From Streptomyces sp. NBC_00440 (GTDB lineage Bacteria > Actinomycetota > Actinomycetes > Streptomycetales > Streptomycetaceae): DNA of 64,000 nt. A program made the translations under genes and the position numbers. The notes under the pieces were generated by a model. It was not told the origin of the DNA. It did not search any database and saw nothing but the letters and a program-made list of their open reading frames with translations. Position 1 is the stretch's first letter. Each line of letters begins with the position of its first letter. Location of the stretch: the NCBI RefSeq assembly GCF_036014215.1, contig NZ_CP107921.1:5525501-5589500 (forward strand), written 5' to 3'. Shown here piece after piece: positions 53,123 through 59,575 of this stretch.

Positions 53123-54393
53123 CGCGGACGACTCACGGCAGCGGTCCGCGCCGTCGGCGCCGGCTGCGTCTGCTGCTGGCCGCCACGCTGACCCTGCTGG
53201 CCGCCGCGCTCGGCGGCGGCTGCTCCGGCGGCGGCAAGCAGACGGTCGTCGTCCTCGGACCGTGGACCGGGAACGAAGCGGCCGCCTTCACCAGGACGCT
53301 GGACCTGCTGGACAACGGCACCCCGTACACCTACAGCTACCAGGGCACCAGCTCGCTGCGCGAGACGCTGGTCGCGCAGCTGGAGGCGGACGCACCGCCG
53401 GACGTGGCGATCCTCAACAGCCAGGGCGAGCTCCAGGAGTACGCACGCGAGGGTGCGCTGACGCCGCTCACCGGGGACCTGGCGAGCAGGGCGTACCCGC
53501 CCTGGGCCCCCGAACTGGTCGTCAACGGCGCCAGGCACACCTACTGGGTCCCGCTCAAGGTCGACATCAAGAGCCTGGTGTGGACCAGGACGACCCAACC
53601 GGTCAGGCCGCACAGCTGGTGCCTCGGTATGAGCGCACAGGCCACCACGGGCTGGCCGGGCACCGACTGGATCGAGGACATCCTGCTGCACAGGTCCGGC
53701 CCCGACCGGTACGAGCAGTGGGCCACCGGCGTCCTGCCGTGGACCAGCCCCGAGGTACGGGACGCGTGGAGCACCTGGGCGTCGCTGATGGCCGGGCAGA
53801 ACACCAGGAGCGCGCTCGACATCCCGTACACCGGGGAGGGCGGCAAGGGGCTGCTCAACTCCGGTACCTGCACGGAGGAGCACGCGGGAACCTTCATCCG
53901 CTATCTCTACGGCCCCGACATCACCTTCAGGCCGTCGGCCGACACGATTCCGGGGCTGGGCGGCCACAAGGACGCGTACGAGGTGTCGGCGGACATGGCG
54001 GCTGTGTTCCGCGACAGCCCGGCGGCGATGCAACTGCTCAGCAAACTGGCCGGCCCCGAGGGGCGCAGGATCTGGATGGCACAGGCCGCACCGAAGCTGA
54101 AACCGCACTTCCCCAGCGCGTCGGACCCCCAGCCCACCGACCCGCTCGGCCGGCGGGCGGCGACGCTCCTCACCGGCGGAACGAGCGAGGCGCCGACGCA
54201 CGAGCTGTGCTTCGACGCCTCGGACACCATGCCGCCCACTCTGCGCGACGCCTTCCAGCACGCGGTGCTGAAATTCCTCAGCACACCCGACAGCGCCACC
54301 CGGAACAGACTGCTGGCGCAGCTCGAACAGGAACGCCGCAGACTGACGGGCACAGACCTGCTGCCGGGCGTGTGCGGGAGCCCGGCATCCTAG
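53119..54393 (+). CDS. Extracellular solute-binding lipoprotein of the sensing operon
   Basis: A 424-residue protein starting GTG 53119 in a GTGA overlap. The signal is Arg-rich then hydrophobic (RRRRRLRLLLAATLTLLAAA), with Cys35 in LGGGCSGGG as the likely lipidation site. The mature part begins TVVVLGPWTGNEAAAF and resembles solute-binding proteins of family 1 (sugar type): SLRETLVAQLEADAPPDVAIL, EGALTPL, WVPLKVDIKSLVW, EGGKGLLN. No ABC permease or ATPase is nearby, so it is more likely a ligand sensor for the four-TM protein than a transporter part. GlnH of mycobacteria senses amino acids; this one may sense a sugar or glycan. Confidence 0.82.
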   Translation: MTRTTHGSGPRRRRRLRLLLAATLTLLAAALGGGCSGGGKQTVVVLGPWTGNEAAAFTRTLDLLDNGTPYTYSYQGTSSLRETLVAQLEADAPPDVAILNSQGELQEYAREGALTPLTGDLASRAYPPWAPELVVNGARHTYWVPLKVDIKSLVWTRTTQPVRPHSWCLGMSAQATTGWPGTDWIEDILLHRSGPDRYEQWATGVLPWTSPEVRDAWSTWASLMAGQNTRSALDIPYTGEGGKGLLNSGTCTEEHAGTFIRYLYGPDITFRPSADTIPGLGGHKDAYEVSADMAAVFRDSPAAMQLLSKLAGPEGRRIWMAQAAPKLKPHFPSASDPQPTDPLGRRAATLLTGGTSEAPTHELCFDASDTMPPTLRDAFQHAVLKFLSTPDSATRNRLLAQLEQERRRLTGTDLLPGVCGSPAS

Positions 54394-54456
54394 AACCGGC
54401 AGTGTGGTGATCATCAGGGTCTCGGCGGTCGCCGGGGCCGGAGCGGAGGCAGCGGC

Positions 54457-55293
54457 GTGCAGGTGTACATCAGTGCTGACATGGAGGGCGTCACCGGATT
54501 GGTGGGCGCCCAGGACGTGCAGATCGGCGGGCAGGACTACCAGCACGGTCGGGTCATGATGACCGAGGACGTGAACGCGGCCGTGCGTGGCGCGCTCGCG
54601 GCCGGTGCCACGAGGGTGCTGGTCAATGACGCACACGGATCGATGCGGAACCTGCTGGTGGATCAGATGCACCCCGAGGCGGAGTTGGTGAGGGGCAAGC
54701 CCAAGCGGATGGGGATGCTCGAAGGTCTGGACGGTGACTTCGATGCGGTGCTGTGCGTCGGCTACCACTCACGTGCCGGTGCCCTGGGCGTGCTCAGCCA
54801 CAGTTATATGGGTCACGAGATCGAGGACATGTGGCTGGACGGCCGGCCCATGGGCGAGATCGGATTCGCGCATGCCACGGCCGCTGCACTCGGGGTACCC
54901 GTGGCGATGCTTTCCGGTGATGACGCGGCCTGCGACGAGGTGACGGCCTGGGACGCCCAGGTCGTCACGGCTCCGGTCAAGTACGCCAGGGATCGCTTCA
55001 GCGCTCGGATGAGGCCTGCGACCGAAGCGCGCAAGGCCATCGAGGAAGCCGCCACTGAGGGGGTGCGCCGTGCCGACTCCCGCTCACGGCCGCCGTACAC
55101 GGAAGCCGCAGCGACCTTGGCGGTGCGGTGGCAGTCGGCCACCGTCGCCAGCCAGCTCGAAGTGATCCCCGGAGTCAGCCTGCGGGACTCGCGCACTGTC
55201 GAGGTGGCCGGGGCTGTTCCGCAGCTCTACCGGCTCTTCGGTGTCTTCATGCGGGTGGCGGCGTCACTGACCGACCAGCAGCCGTACTGCTGA
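54457..55293 (+). CDS. M55 family D-aminopeptidase (DppA-like)
   Basis: A 278-residue zinc peptidase starting GTG 54457 with GGAGG 7 nt upstream. It shows the M55 motifs: VYISADMEGVTG (Asp and Glu ligands), VNDAHGSMRN (His), LCVGYHSRAG (His) and YMGHEIEDMWLDG. B. subtilis DppA of this family cleaves D-Ala-containing dipeptides, so this enzyme may process peptidoglycan fragments. It lies 63 bp after the sensing operon on the same strand and could be read through from it, but a functional link is only a guess. Confidence 0.88.
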   Translation: MQVYISADMEGVTGLVGAQDVQIGGQDYQHGRVMMTEDVNAAVRGALAAGATRVLVNDAHGSMRNLLVDQMHPEAELVRGKPKRMGMLEGLDGDFDAVLCVGYHSRAGALGVLSHSYMGHEIEDMWLDGRPMGEIGFAHATAAALGVPVAMLSGDDAACDEVTAWDAQVVTAPVKYARDRFSARMRPATEARKAIEEAATEGVRRADSRSRPPYTEAAATLAVRWQSATVASQLEVIPGVSLRDSRTVEVAGAVPQLYRLFGVFMRVAASLTDQQPYC

Positions 55294-55381
55294 GCAGCCG
55301 GACAGAGACGAGCAGCTGGACAGAGCCGAGCAGCCGGACAGAGCTGAGCCGCCGGGCAGAGCTGAGCGGCTGGACAGAGAC
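55292..55381 (+). repeat. Five 18-bp tandem repeats beginning in the M55 stop codon
   Basis: Five imperfect copies of an 18-bp unit close to GAGCAGCCGGACAGAGAC run directly from the stop codon of the M55 gene to the terminator stem. They are non-coding in the annotated frame and form a minisatellite-like spacer between convergent genes. Confidence 0.85.
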
Positions 55382-55420
55382 GAGACCCGCGCCCGTGGTT
55401 CCTGGGCGGGCGGGGTCTCG
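55381..55420. terminator. Hairpin between convergent M55 and mycoredoxin genes
   Basis: CGAGACCC (55381-55388) pairs with GGGTCTCG (55413-55420), with further partly paired GCGCCC/GGGCGG inside. It can stop transcription from both sides. Confidence 0.6.
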
Positions 55421-55435
55421 TGCGTCGCTCCCGGG

Positions 55436-55693
55436 TCAGACGCCGAGCGCCTGCTTGACCTGGGCAAGGCTCGGGTTGGTCATCACGACCTCGGCGCCAC
55501 CGTCGGCCGGAACCACCTGAACCGTCGGGACGGTCTGGTTGCCACCGTTCGCCTTCTCCACAAAGGCCGCGGAGTCGGCGTCGTGCTCGATGTTCACCTC
55601 GGTGTACGCGATGCCCTCGCGGTCCATCTGGCCCTTCAGCCGACGGCAGTAGCCGCACCACGTGGTGCTGTACATCGTCACAGTGCCCGACAT
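55436..55693 (-). CDS. Mycoredoxin-type glutaredoxin
   Basis: An 85-residue thioredoxin-fold protein starting MSGTVTMYSTTWCGYCRRLK, with GAGGAG 10 nt before the ATG. The redox site is CGYC (residues 13-16). NQTVPTVQV holds the cis-Pro, and an extended C terminus ends in LAQVKQALGV. Actinobacterial members reduce mycothiol-mixed disulfides. It is divergent from uvrD2, as the small redoxin gene Rv3198A neighbours uvrD2 in M. tuberculosis by my recollection. Confidence 0.88.
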   Translation of the reverse strand: MSGTVTMYSTTWCGYCRRLKGQMDREGIAYTEVNIEHDADSAAFVEKANGGNQTVPTVQVVPADGGAEVVMTNPSLAQVKQALGV

Positions 55694-55851
55694 GTCTCTC
55701 GCGCTCCTCTGCTGCTGCTTCGCCCGCAGCTTCTGTGCTGCTTCGTCCGATACATGGGGATTCCCGGGGCGCGGCCCCGGGAAGTCACATGCCGTAGAAC
55801 GTAAGTGACCCGGCCACCATTCCCGCATTAGTACGACTGCGACCGGGCCCC

Positions 55852-55860
55852 TGTGGACAA
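55852..55860 (-). other. DnaA-box-like site upstream of uvrD2
   Basis: TGTGGACAA, reverse complement TTGTCCACA, the preferred streptomycete DnaA box. It is a single site in the mycoredoxin-uvrD2 divergent region, 40 bp before the uvrD2 start. It may be chance or a DnaA-regulated promoter. Confidence 0.35.
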
Positions 55861-55899
55861 CGGACCCGCCGGTCCCGTGGGACCTGGCAGCATGGCGGG

Positions 55900-58086
55900 G
55901 TGACAGCAGCAACGCACGCCTCTCTCTTCCCGCAGGTTCCGGACTCCGCCGACGCGGTGCTCGACGGTCTCGACCCCGAGCAGCGCGAGGTCGCGACGGC
56001 CCTGCGCGGTCCGGTGTGCGTGCTGGCCGGAGCCGGTACGGGCAAGACGCGCGCGATCACGCACCGCATCGCCTACGGGGTGCGCGCCGGGATCCTGCAG
56101 CCTTCCACGGTGCTCGCCGTCACCTTCACCAACCGCGCGGCCGGCGAGATGCGCGGGCGGCTGCGCCAGCTCGGCGCGGGCGGTGTCCAGGCGCGTACGT
56201 TCCACTCGGCGGCGCTGCGCCAGCTCCAGTTCTTCTGGCCCAAGGCGGTCGGCGGCGAGGTGCCCCGGCTCGTCGAGCGCAAGGTCCAGCTGGTCGCCGA
56301 GGCCGCGGCGCGCTGCGGTGTCCGGCTCGACCGCAACGAGCTGCGGGACGTGACGGGCGAGATCGAGTGGTCCAAGGTCACCCAGACCGTGCCCGCCGAC
56401 TATCCGGCGGTCATCGCGAAGTCGGCCCGCGAGGCGCCCCGGAGCCCGGCCGAGATCTCCCAGATCTACTCGATGTACGAGCAGCTCAAGCGCGACCGCG
56501 GAGTGATCGACTTCGAGGACGTGCTGCTGCTGACCGTCGGCATCCTCCAGGACCGGCACGACATCGCCGACCGGATCCGCAGTCAGTACCAGCACTTCGT
56601 GGTCGACGAGTACCAGGACGTCAGCCCGCTGCAGCAGCGGCTCCTCGAACTGTGGGTGGGGGACCGGGAGGACCTCTGCGTCGTGGGCGACGCCAGCCAG
56701 ACGATCTACTCCTTCACCGGCGCCACCCCCGACCACCTGCTCAACTTCCGGGTCCGCCATCCGCAGGCCACGGTGGTCAAGCTGGTCCGGGACTACCGCT
56801 CGACCCCGCAGGTCGTCCACCTGGCCAACGGGCTGCTGGCCCAGGCCCGCGGCCGCGCCGCCGAGCACCGCCTGGAGCTGATCTCGCAGCGCTCCCCGGG
56901 GCCCGATCCCGTCTACAAGGAGTACGGGGACGAGCCCACCGAGGCCGAGGGCACCGCGCGCCGGATCCGGGATCTCATCGCCGCGGGCGTCCCCGCGTCC
57001 GAGATCGCCGTGCTGTATCGGATCAACGCCCAGTCCGAGGTGTACGAACAGGCGCTGGCCGACGCGGGGGTGCCCTACCAGCTGCGCGGCGCCGAGCGGT
57101 TCTTCGAACGGCCCGAGGTGCGGGAGGCCGGCGTCGCGCTGCGCGGAGCCGCCCGGGCCGGCGGCAACGACCCGCTGCTCGACGACGCGGTGGATCTGCC
57201 GTCCCAGGTGCGGGCGGTGCTCGGCACCAAGGGGTGGCGGGCGGAGGCCCCGGCCGGGTCCGGGGCGGTCCGGGACCGCTGGGAGTCGCTGGCCGCGCTG
57301 GTGCGCCTGGCCGAGGACTTCGCCAGGGCCAGGGAGGGAGCGACCCTCTCGGACCTCGTCGCCGAGCTGGACGAGCGGGCGGCCGCGCAGCACGCCCCGA
57401 CCATCCAGGGCGTCACCCTGGCCTCGCTGCACTCGGCGAAGGGTCTGGAGTGGGACGCGGTGTTCCTGGTCGGGCTGACCGAGGGCATGATGCCGATCAC
57501 CTACGCCAAGACCGATGAGCAGGTCGAGGAGGAGCGCCGGCTGCTCTATGTGGGCGTCACCAGGGCCCGGCTGCACCTCACGCTCTCCTGGGCGCTGTCC
57601 AGGTCGCCCGGCGGCAGGGCCTCCCGCCGCCCCAGCCGCTTCCTCAGCGGTCTGCGACCGGGCTCGACGGGTGGTCCTGTCGCCGGACTGCCCGGCGGCG
57701 CCGGTGGCTCGGGCGGGATCGAGCGGGGTGCGGCGGCCCGCCGCAAGCACCGCGGGCCCGTGCGGTGCCGGGTCTGCGGCAAGAGCCTGACCGACGGCGG
57801 CGAGATGAAACTGATGCGCTGCGAGGACTGCCCTTCCGACATGGACGAGGCGCTGTACGAGCGGCTGCACGAGTGGCGCTCGGTCCAGGCGGCGGAGACG
57901 GGACAGCCCGCGTTCTGCGTGTTCACCGACAAGACTCTGATGGCCATCGCGGAGGCTGTGCCGTCCAGCGAGACCGAGCTGACGCGGATCGCCGGCGTCC
58001 CGGCCCGGAAGATCGCGCGGTTCGGGGCCGATGTGCTGAAGATCTGTGCAGGTCAGGAGCCTACGGGCGACAGCGGAGAAGACTGA
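55900..58086 (+). CDS. uvrD2: UvrD2-type DNA helicase with tetracysteine and HRDC domains
   Basis: A 728-residue SF1A helicase. Motifs: GLDPEQREVA (Q), AGAGTGKT (43-50), TFTNRAAGEMRGRL, FVVDEYQDVSPLQQ, VGDASQTIYSFTGA, SLHSAKGLEWDAVFLVG, EEERRLLYVGVTRAR. After a Gly-rich linker come four cysteines at 623, 626, 641 and 644 (CxxC-x14-CxxC), the zinc-type motif that defines UvrD2, and then a C-terminal HRDC domain (about 650-715, ending ARKIARFGADVLKIC). In mycobacteria the motor is DNA-dependent and the gene is essential. The region 2B-2A is shorter than in UvrD1, as expected. Start GTG 55900 follows CAGCAT at 6 nt. Confidence 0.94.
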   Translation: MTAATHASLFPQVPDSADAVLDGLDPEQREVATALRGPVCVLAGAGTGKTRAITHRIAYGVRAGILQPSTVLAVTFTNRAAGEMRGRLRQLGAGGVQARTFHSAALRQLQFFWPKAVGGEVPRLVERKVQLVAEAAARCGVRLDRNELRDVTGEIEWSKVTQTVPADYPAVIAKSAREAPRSPAEISQIYSMYEQLKRDRGVIDFEDVLLLTVGILQDRHDIADRIRSQYQHFVVDEYQDVSPLQQRLLELWVGDREDLCVVGDASQTIYSFTGATPDHLLNFRVRHPQATVVKLVRDYRSTPQVVHLANGLLAQARGRAAEHRLELISQRSPGPDPVYKEYGDEPTEAEGTARRIRDLIAAGVPASEIAVLYRINAQSEVYEQALADAGVPYQLRGAERFFERPEVREAGVALRGAARAGGNDPLLDDAVDLPSQVRAVLGTKGWRAEAPAGSGAVRDRWESLAALVRLAEDFARAREGATLSDLVAELDERAAAQHAPTIQGVTLASLHSAKGLEWDAVFLVGLTEGMMPITYAKTDEQVEEERRLLYVGVTRARLHLTLSWALSRSPGGRASRRPSRFLSGLRPGSTGGPVAGLPGGAGGSGGIERGAAARRKHRGPVRCRVCGKSLTDGGEMKLMRCEDCPSDMDEALYERLHEWRSVQAAETGQPAFCVFTDKTLMAIAEAVPSSETELTRIAGVPARKIARFGADVLKICAGQEPTGDSGED

Positions 58087-58099
58087 CTGAAACTCGTTG

Positions 58100-58139
58100 A
58101 AAAAATAGTTTGCGCACGCCCCGGGAACCCCCTTAGGTT
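58100..58139 (+). promoter_or_regulatory. wblC promoter with WhiB7-type AT-rich element
   Basis: -10 TAGGTT (58134-58139), 18-bp spacer, -35 TTGCGC (58110-58115), and AAAAAATAG (58100-58108) immediately upstream of the -35. An A/T run abutting the -35 is the known contact site for the WhiB7/WblC AT-hook with region 4 of the main sigma factor, so the gene is probably autoactivated. Confidence 0.8.
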
Positions 58140-58275
58140 CTTAACCACGGGAACAGCGACTTCTCTGAAGCCCTGGTTCTGTGCTGTACTTCACTACAGC
58201 TGTACCTGACCTACATACGAATGGGACGAGGCCCCCGGGCCCAGCTCCCCGAGACGCCGAGAGGAGGCGAGACCA

Positions 58276-58578
58276 GTGGCAACCATCACGAAGACCAAAA
58301 TGACCGACCGCTCGGTCGTCGTCACCTGCCTGCTCGGCTCCTCTCTCCGTGGAACCGGTCTGTCCGGCGTCTCCGCCGTCAGCCCTGTTTCCCTGGCGGG
58401 CCTTCCCATTCGGGACCGTAATGAGCGACCGACCCAGGCACCGGAAGCAGCAGTAGCAAACGCGGGGATGCCGTCCTATGCGTTTGAGGCAGCCGGTGCC
58501 GAATTCGGGACGCAGGCAACGCAGCATCACACGATGTGGGCCTTCCGTGGGCTCGAACCCTGGAGTGATCCAGTCTGA
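58276..58578 (+). CDS. wblC leader ORF (100 codons)
   Basis: An upstream ORF in the wblC leader, starting GTG 58276 with AGGAGG 8 nt upstream. It encodes MATITKTKMTDRSVVVTCLL through AFRGLEPWSDPV. The stop lies 23 nt before the terminator stem. In mycobacteria and streptomycetes, translation of a uORF in the whiB7/wblC leader keeps the attenuator active, and ribosome-stalling antibiotics relieve it. The peptide has no recognised fold. At 100 codons it is longer than the mycobacterial uORF; its length may be set by regulation rather than peptide function. Confidence 0.75.
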   Translation: MATITKTKMTDRSVVVTCLLGSSLRGTGLSGVSAVSPVSLAGLPIRDRNERPTQAPEAAVANAGMPSYAFEAAGAEFGTQATQHHTMWAFRGLEPWSDPV

Positions 58579-58601
58579 TTCAGCATCAGGCAGGCGCCTT
58601 C

Positions 58602-58645
58602 AGGGCCGCGGAACCCCACCCGGGATCCGCGGCCCTTTTGTTTGT
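58602..58645 (+). terminator. wblC attenuator (intrinsic terminator)
   Basis: AGGGCCGCGGA (58602-58612) pairs with TCCGCGGCCCT (58626-58636), 13-nt loop, followed by TTTTGTTTGT (58636-58645). It lies after the leader ORF and 65 bp before wblC, where the known antibiotic-responsive attenuator is found. Confidence 0.9.
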
Positions 58646-58709
58646 ACTGGGCCACCAGACGACCTTCGGTCAAACAGACCGGAACGACCAGACGAGGAAT
58701 GAAATCACC

Positions 58710-59078
58710 GTGCAAATCGAAGCGCACGCCCCGTCCGTACCGCCCTCACAGACGCTCTCGCCCCCTGTTGCCCCGGAGGATCCCACCGTGTTCCCGCTCA
58801 CCGCGCTCACCGTTCTCGACGACGCCATCGAGAACCTCGATGTGCCCGTTCCCTGCCGTGCCTACGACCCGGAGGTCTTCTTCGCCGAGACCCCGGCCGA
58901 TGTCGAGTACGCCAAGTCGCTCTGCCGTACCTGCCCGCTCGTCGAGGCCTGCCTCGCCGGCGCCAAGGAGCGTCGCGAGCCGTGGGGCGTCTGGGGTGGC
59001 GAGCTCTTCGTCCAGGGCGTCGTCGTCGCCCGCAAGAGGCCGCGTGGACGTCCGCGCAAGAACCCGGTCGCGGCATGA
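58710..59078 (+). CDS. wblC: WhiB-like regulator WblC (WhiB7)
   Basis: A 122-residue Fe-S transcription factor starting GTG 58710 (VQIEAHAPSVPPS). Cluster ligands are C49 (VPCRAYDPE), C72, C75 and C81 (LCRTCPLVEACL). EPWGVWGGELF is the WhiB motif in its WhiB7 form, which contacts sigma region 4, and the C-terminal ARKRPRGRPRKNP is an AT-hook (RGRP, 112-115) that binds the A/T box before -35 elements. It activates intrinsic antibiotic-resistance genes such as ribosome-protection and efflux genes. It is under dual control: autoactivation and uORF attenuation. Confidence 0.97.
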   Translation: MQIEAHAPSVPPSQTLSPPVAPEDPTVFPLTALTVLDDAIENLDVPVPCRAYDPEVFFAETPADVEYAKSLCRTCPLVEACLAGAKERREPWGVWGGELFVQGVVVARKRPRGRPRKNPVAA

Positions 59079-59140
59079 ATCTCACCGGCCCCGGAACGAT
59101 TGACCGCCCCCACAAGCACGATCCCCAGAAGCAGGACCCG

Positions 59141-59404
59141 ATGACCTCTTCCACCAGCGAGCCGTCCGGCTCCGCCACACCAGTCGTCACCACCATCGGC
59201 GCGACCGCGTCGCGTCAGAACAGGACCCGTGAGATGCAACTCATCCCAGAAGCCATGGCTCGTGCTCATATGCACGAGCGCCGCAGGGAGGCCGACGTCG
59301 AGCGTCAGGCCCTGCGCCTGATGGCCGCCCGCCGTATGCAACGCCGCGCCGAGCGCGTGTCGTTGCGCGCCCGCCGTGCGCTCGCCATGGCCGTCATGCA
59401 GTAA
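59141..59404 (+). CDS. Small basic helical protein downstream of wblC
   Basis: An 87-residue protein (MTSSTSEPSGSATPVVTTIG), with AGGA 4 nt before ATG 59141. The C-terminal 55 residues form an Arg/Ala/Met-rich amphipathic helix (MARAHMHERRREADVERQAL, RMQRRAERVSLRARRAL). ATG 59075, in frame and overlapping the wblC stop (ATGA), would give 109 residues and translational coupling. I recognise no domain. It is probably co-transcribed with wblC, so it may act in the same antibiotic response, for example by binding ribosomes or nucleic acid. Confidence 0.65.
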   Translation: MTSSTSEPSGSATPVVTTIGATASRQNRTREMQLIPEAMARAHMHERRREADVERQALRLMAARRMQRRAERVSLRARRALAMAVMQ

Positions 59405-59514
59405 CAGCGGTCATGCAGTAACAGCCGTCACGCAGCGGTGAAGAAGGAACAGAGCAGCAGGGCAGTTGGGCAAGCTCAGCAGCACAGAGGATGCGCGGAA
59501 AGCGCGGAGGACAT

Positions 59515-59543
59515 CGGGGGCCGGTCGGAGCGACCGGCCCCCG
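59515..59543. terminator. Hairpin between the wblC operon and the ABC1 kinase gene
   Basis: A 13-bp stem, 59515-59527 with 59531-59543, and a 3-nt loop. It is shared by convergent transcription units. Confidence 0.75.
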
Positions 59544-59575
59544 GGCATGTCCCGCAGCCACCAGAACCGGTCCGG

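Noticed and set aside
54457..55293. M55 D-aminopeptidase as a sixth component of the signalling operon
   Set aside because: It has the right strand and a 63-bp gap, but M55 genes are common elsewhere in streptomycetes and nothing in the sequence ties it to the kinase module; kept only as a possibility.
55292..55381. CRISPR-like array
   Set aside because: The 18-bp units are directly contiguous with no spacers and diverged; it is a minisatellite.
55828..57870. 680-codon minus-strand frame inside uvrD2
   Set aside because: Antisense shadow; repetitive Gly/Val/Asp/His sequence without motifs.
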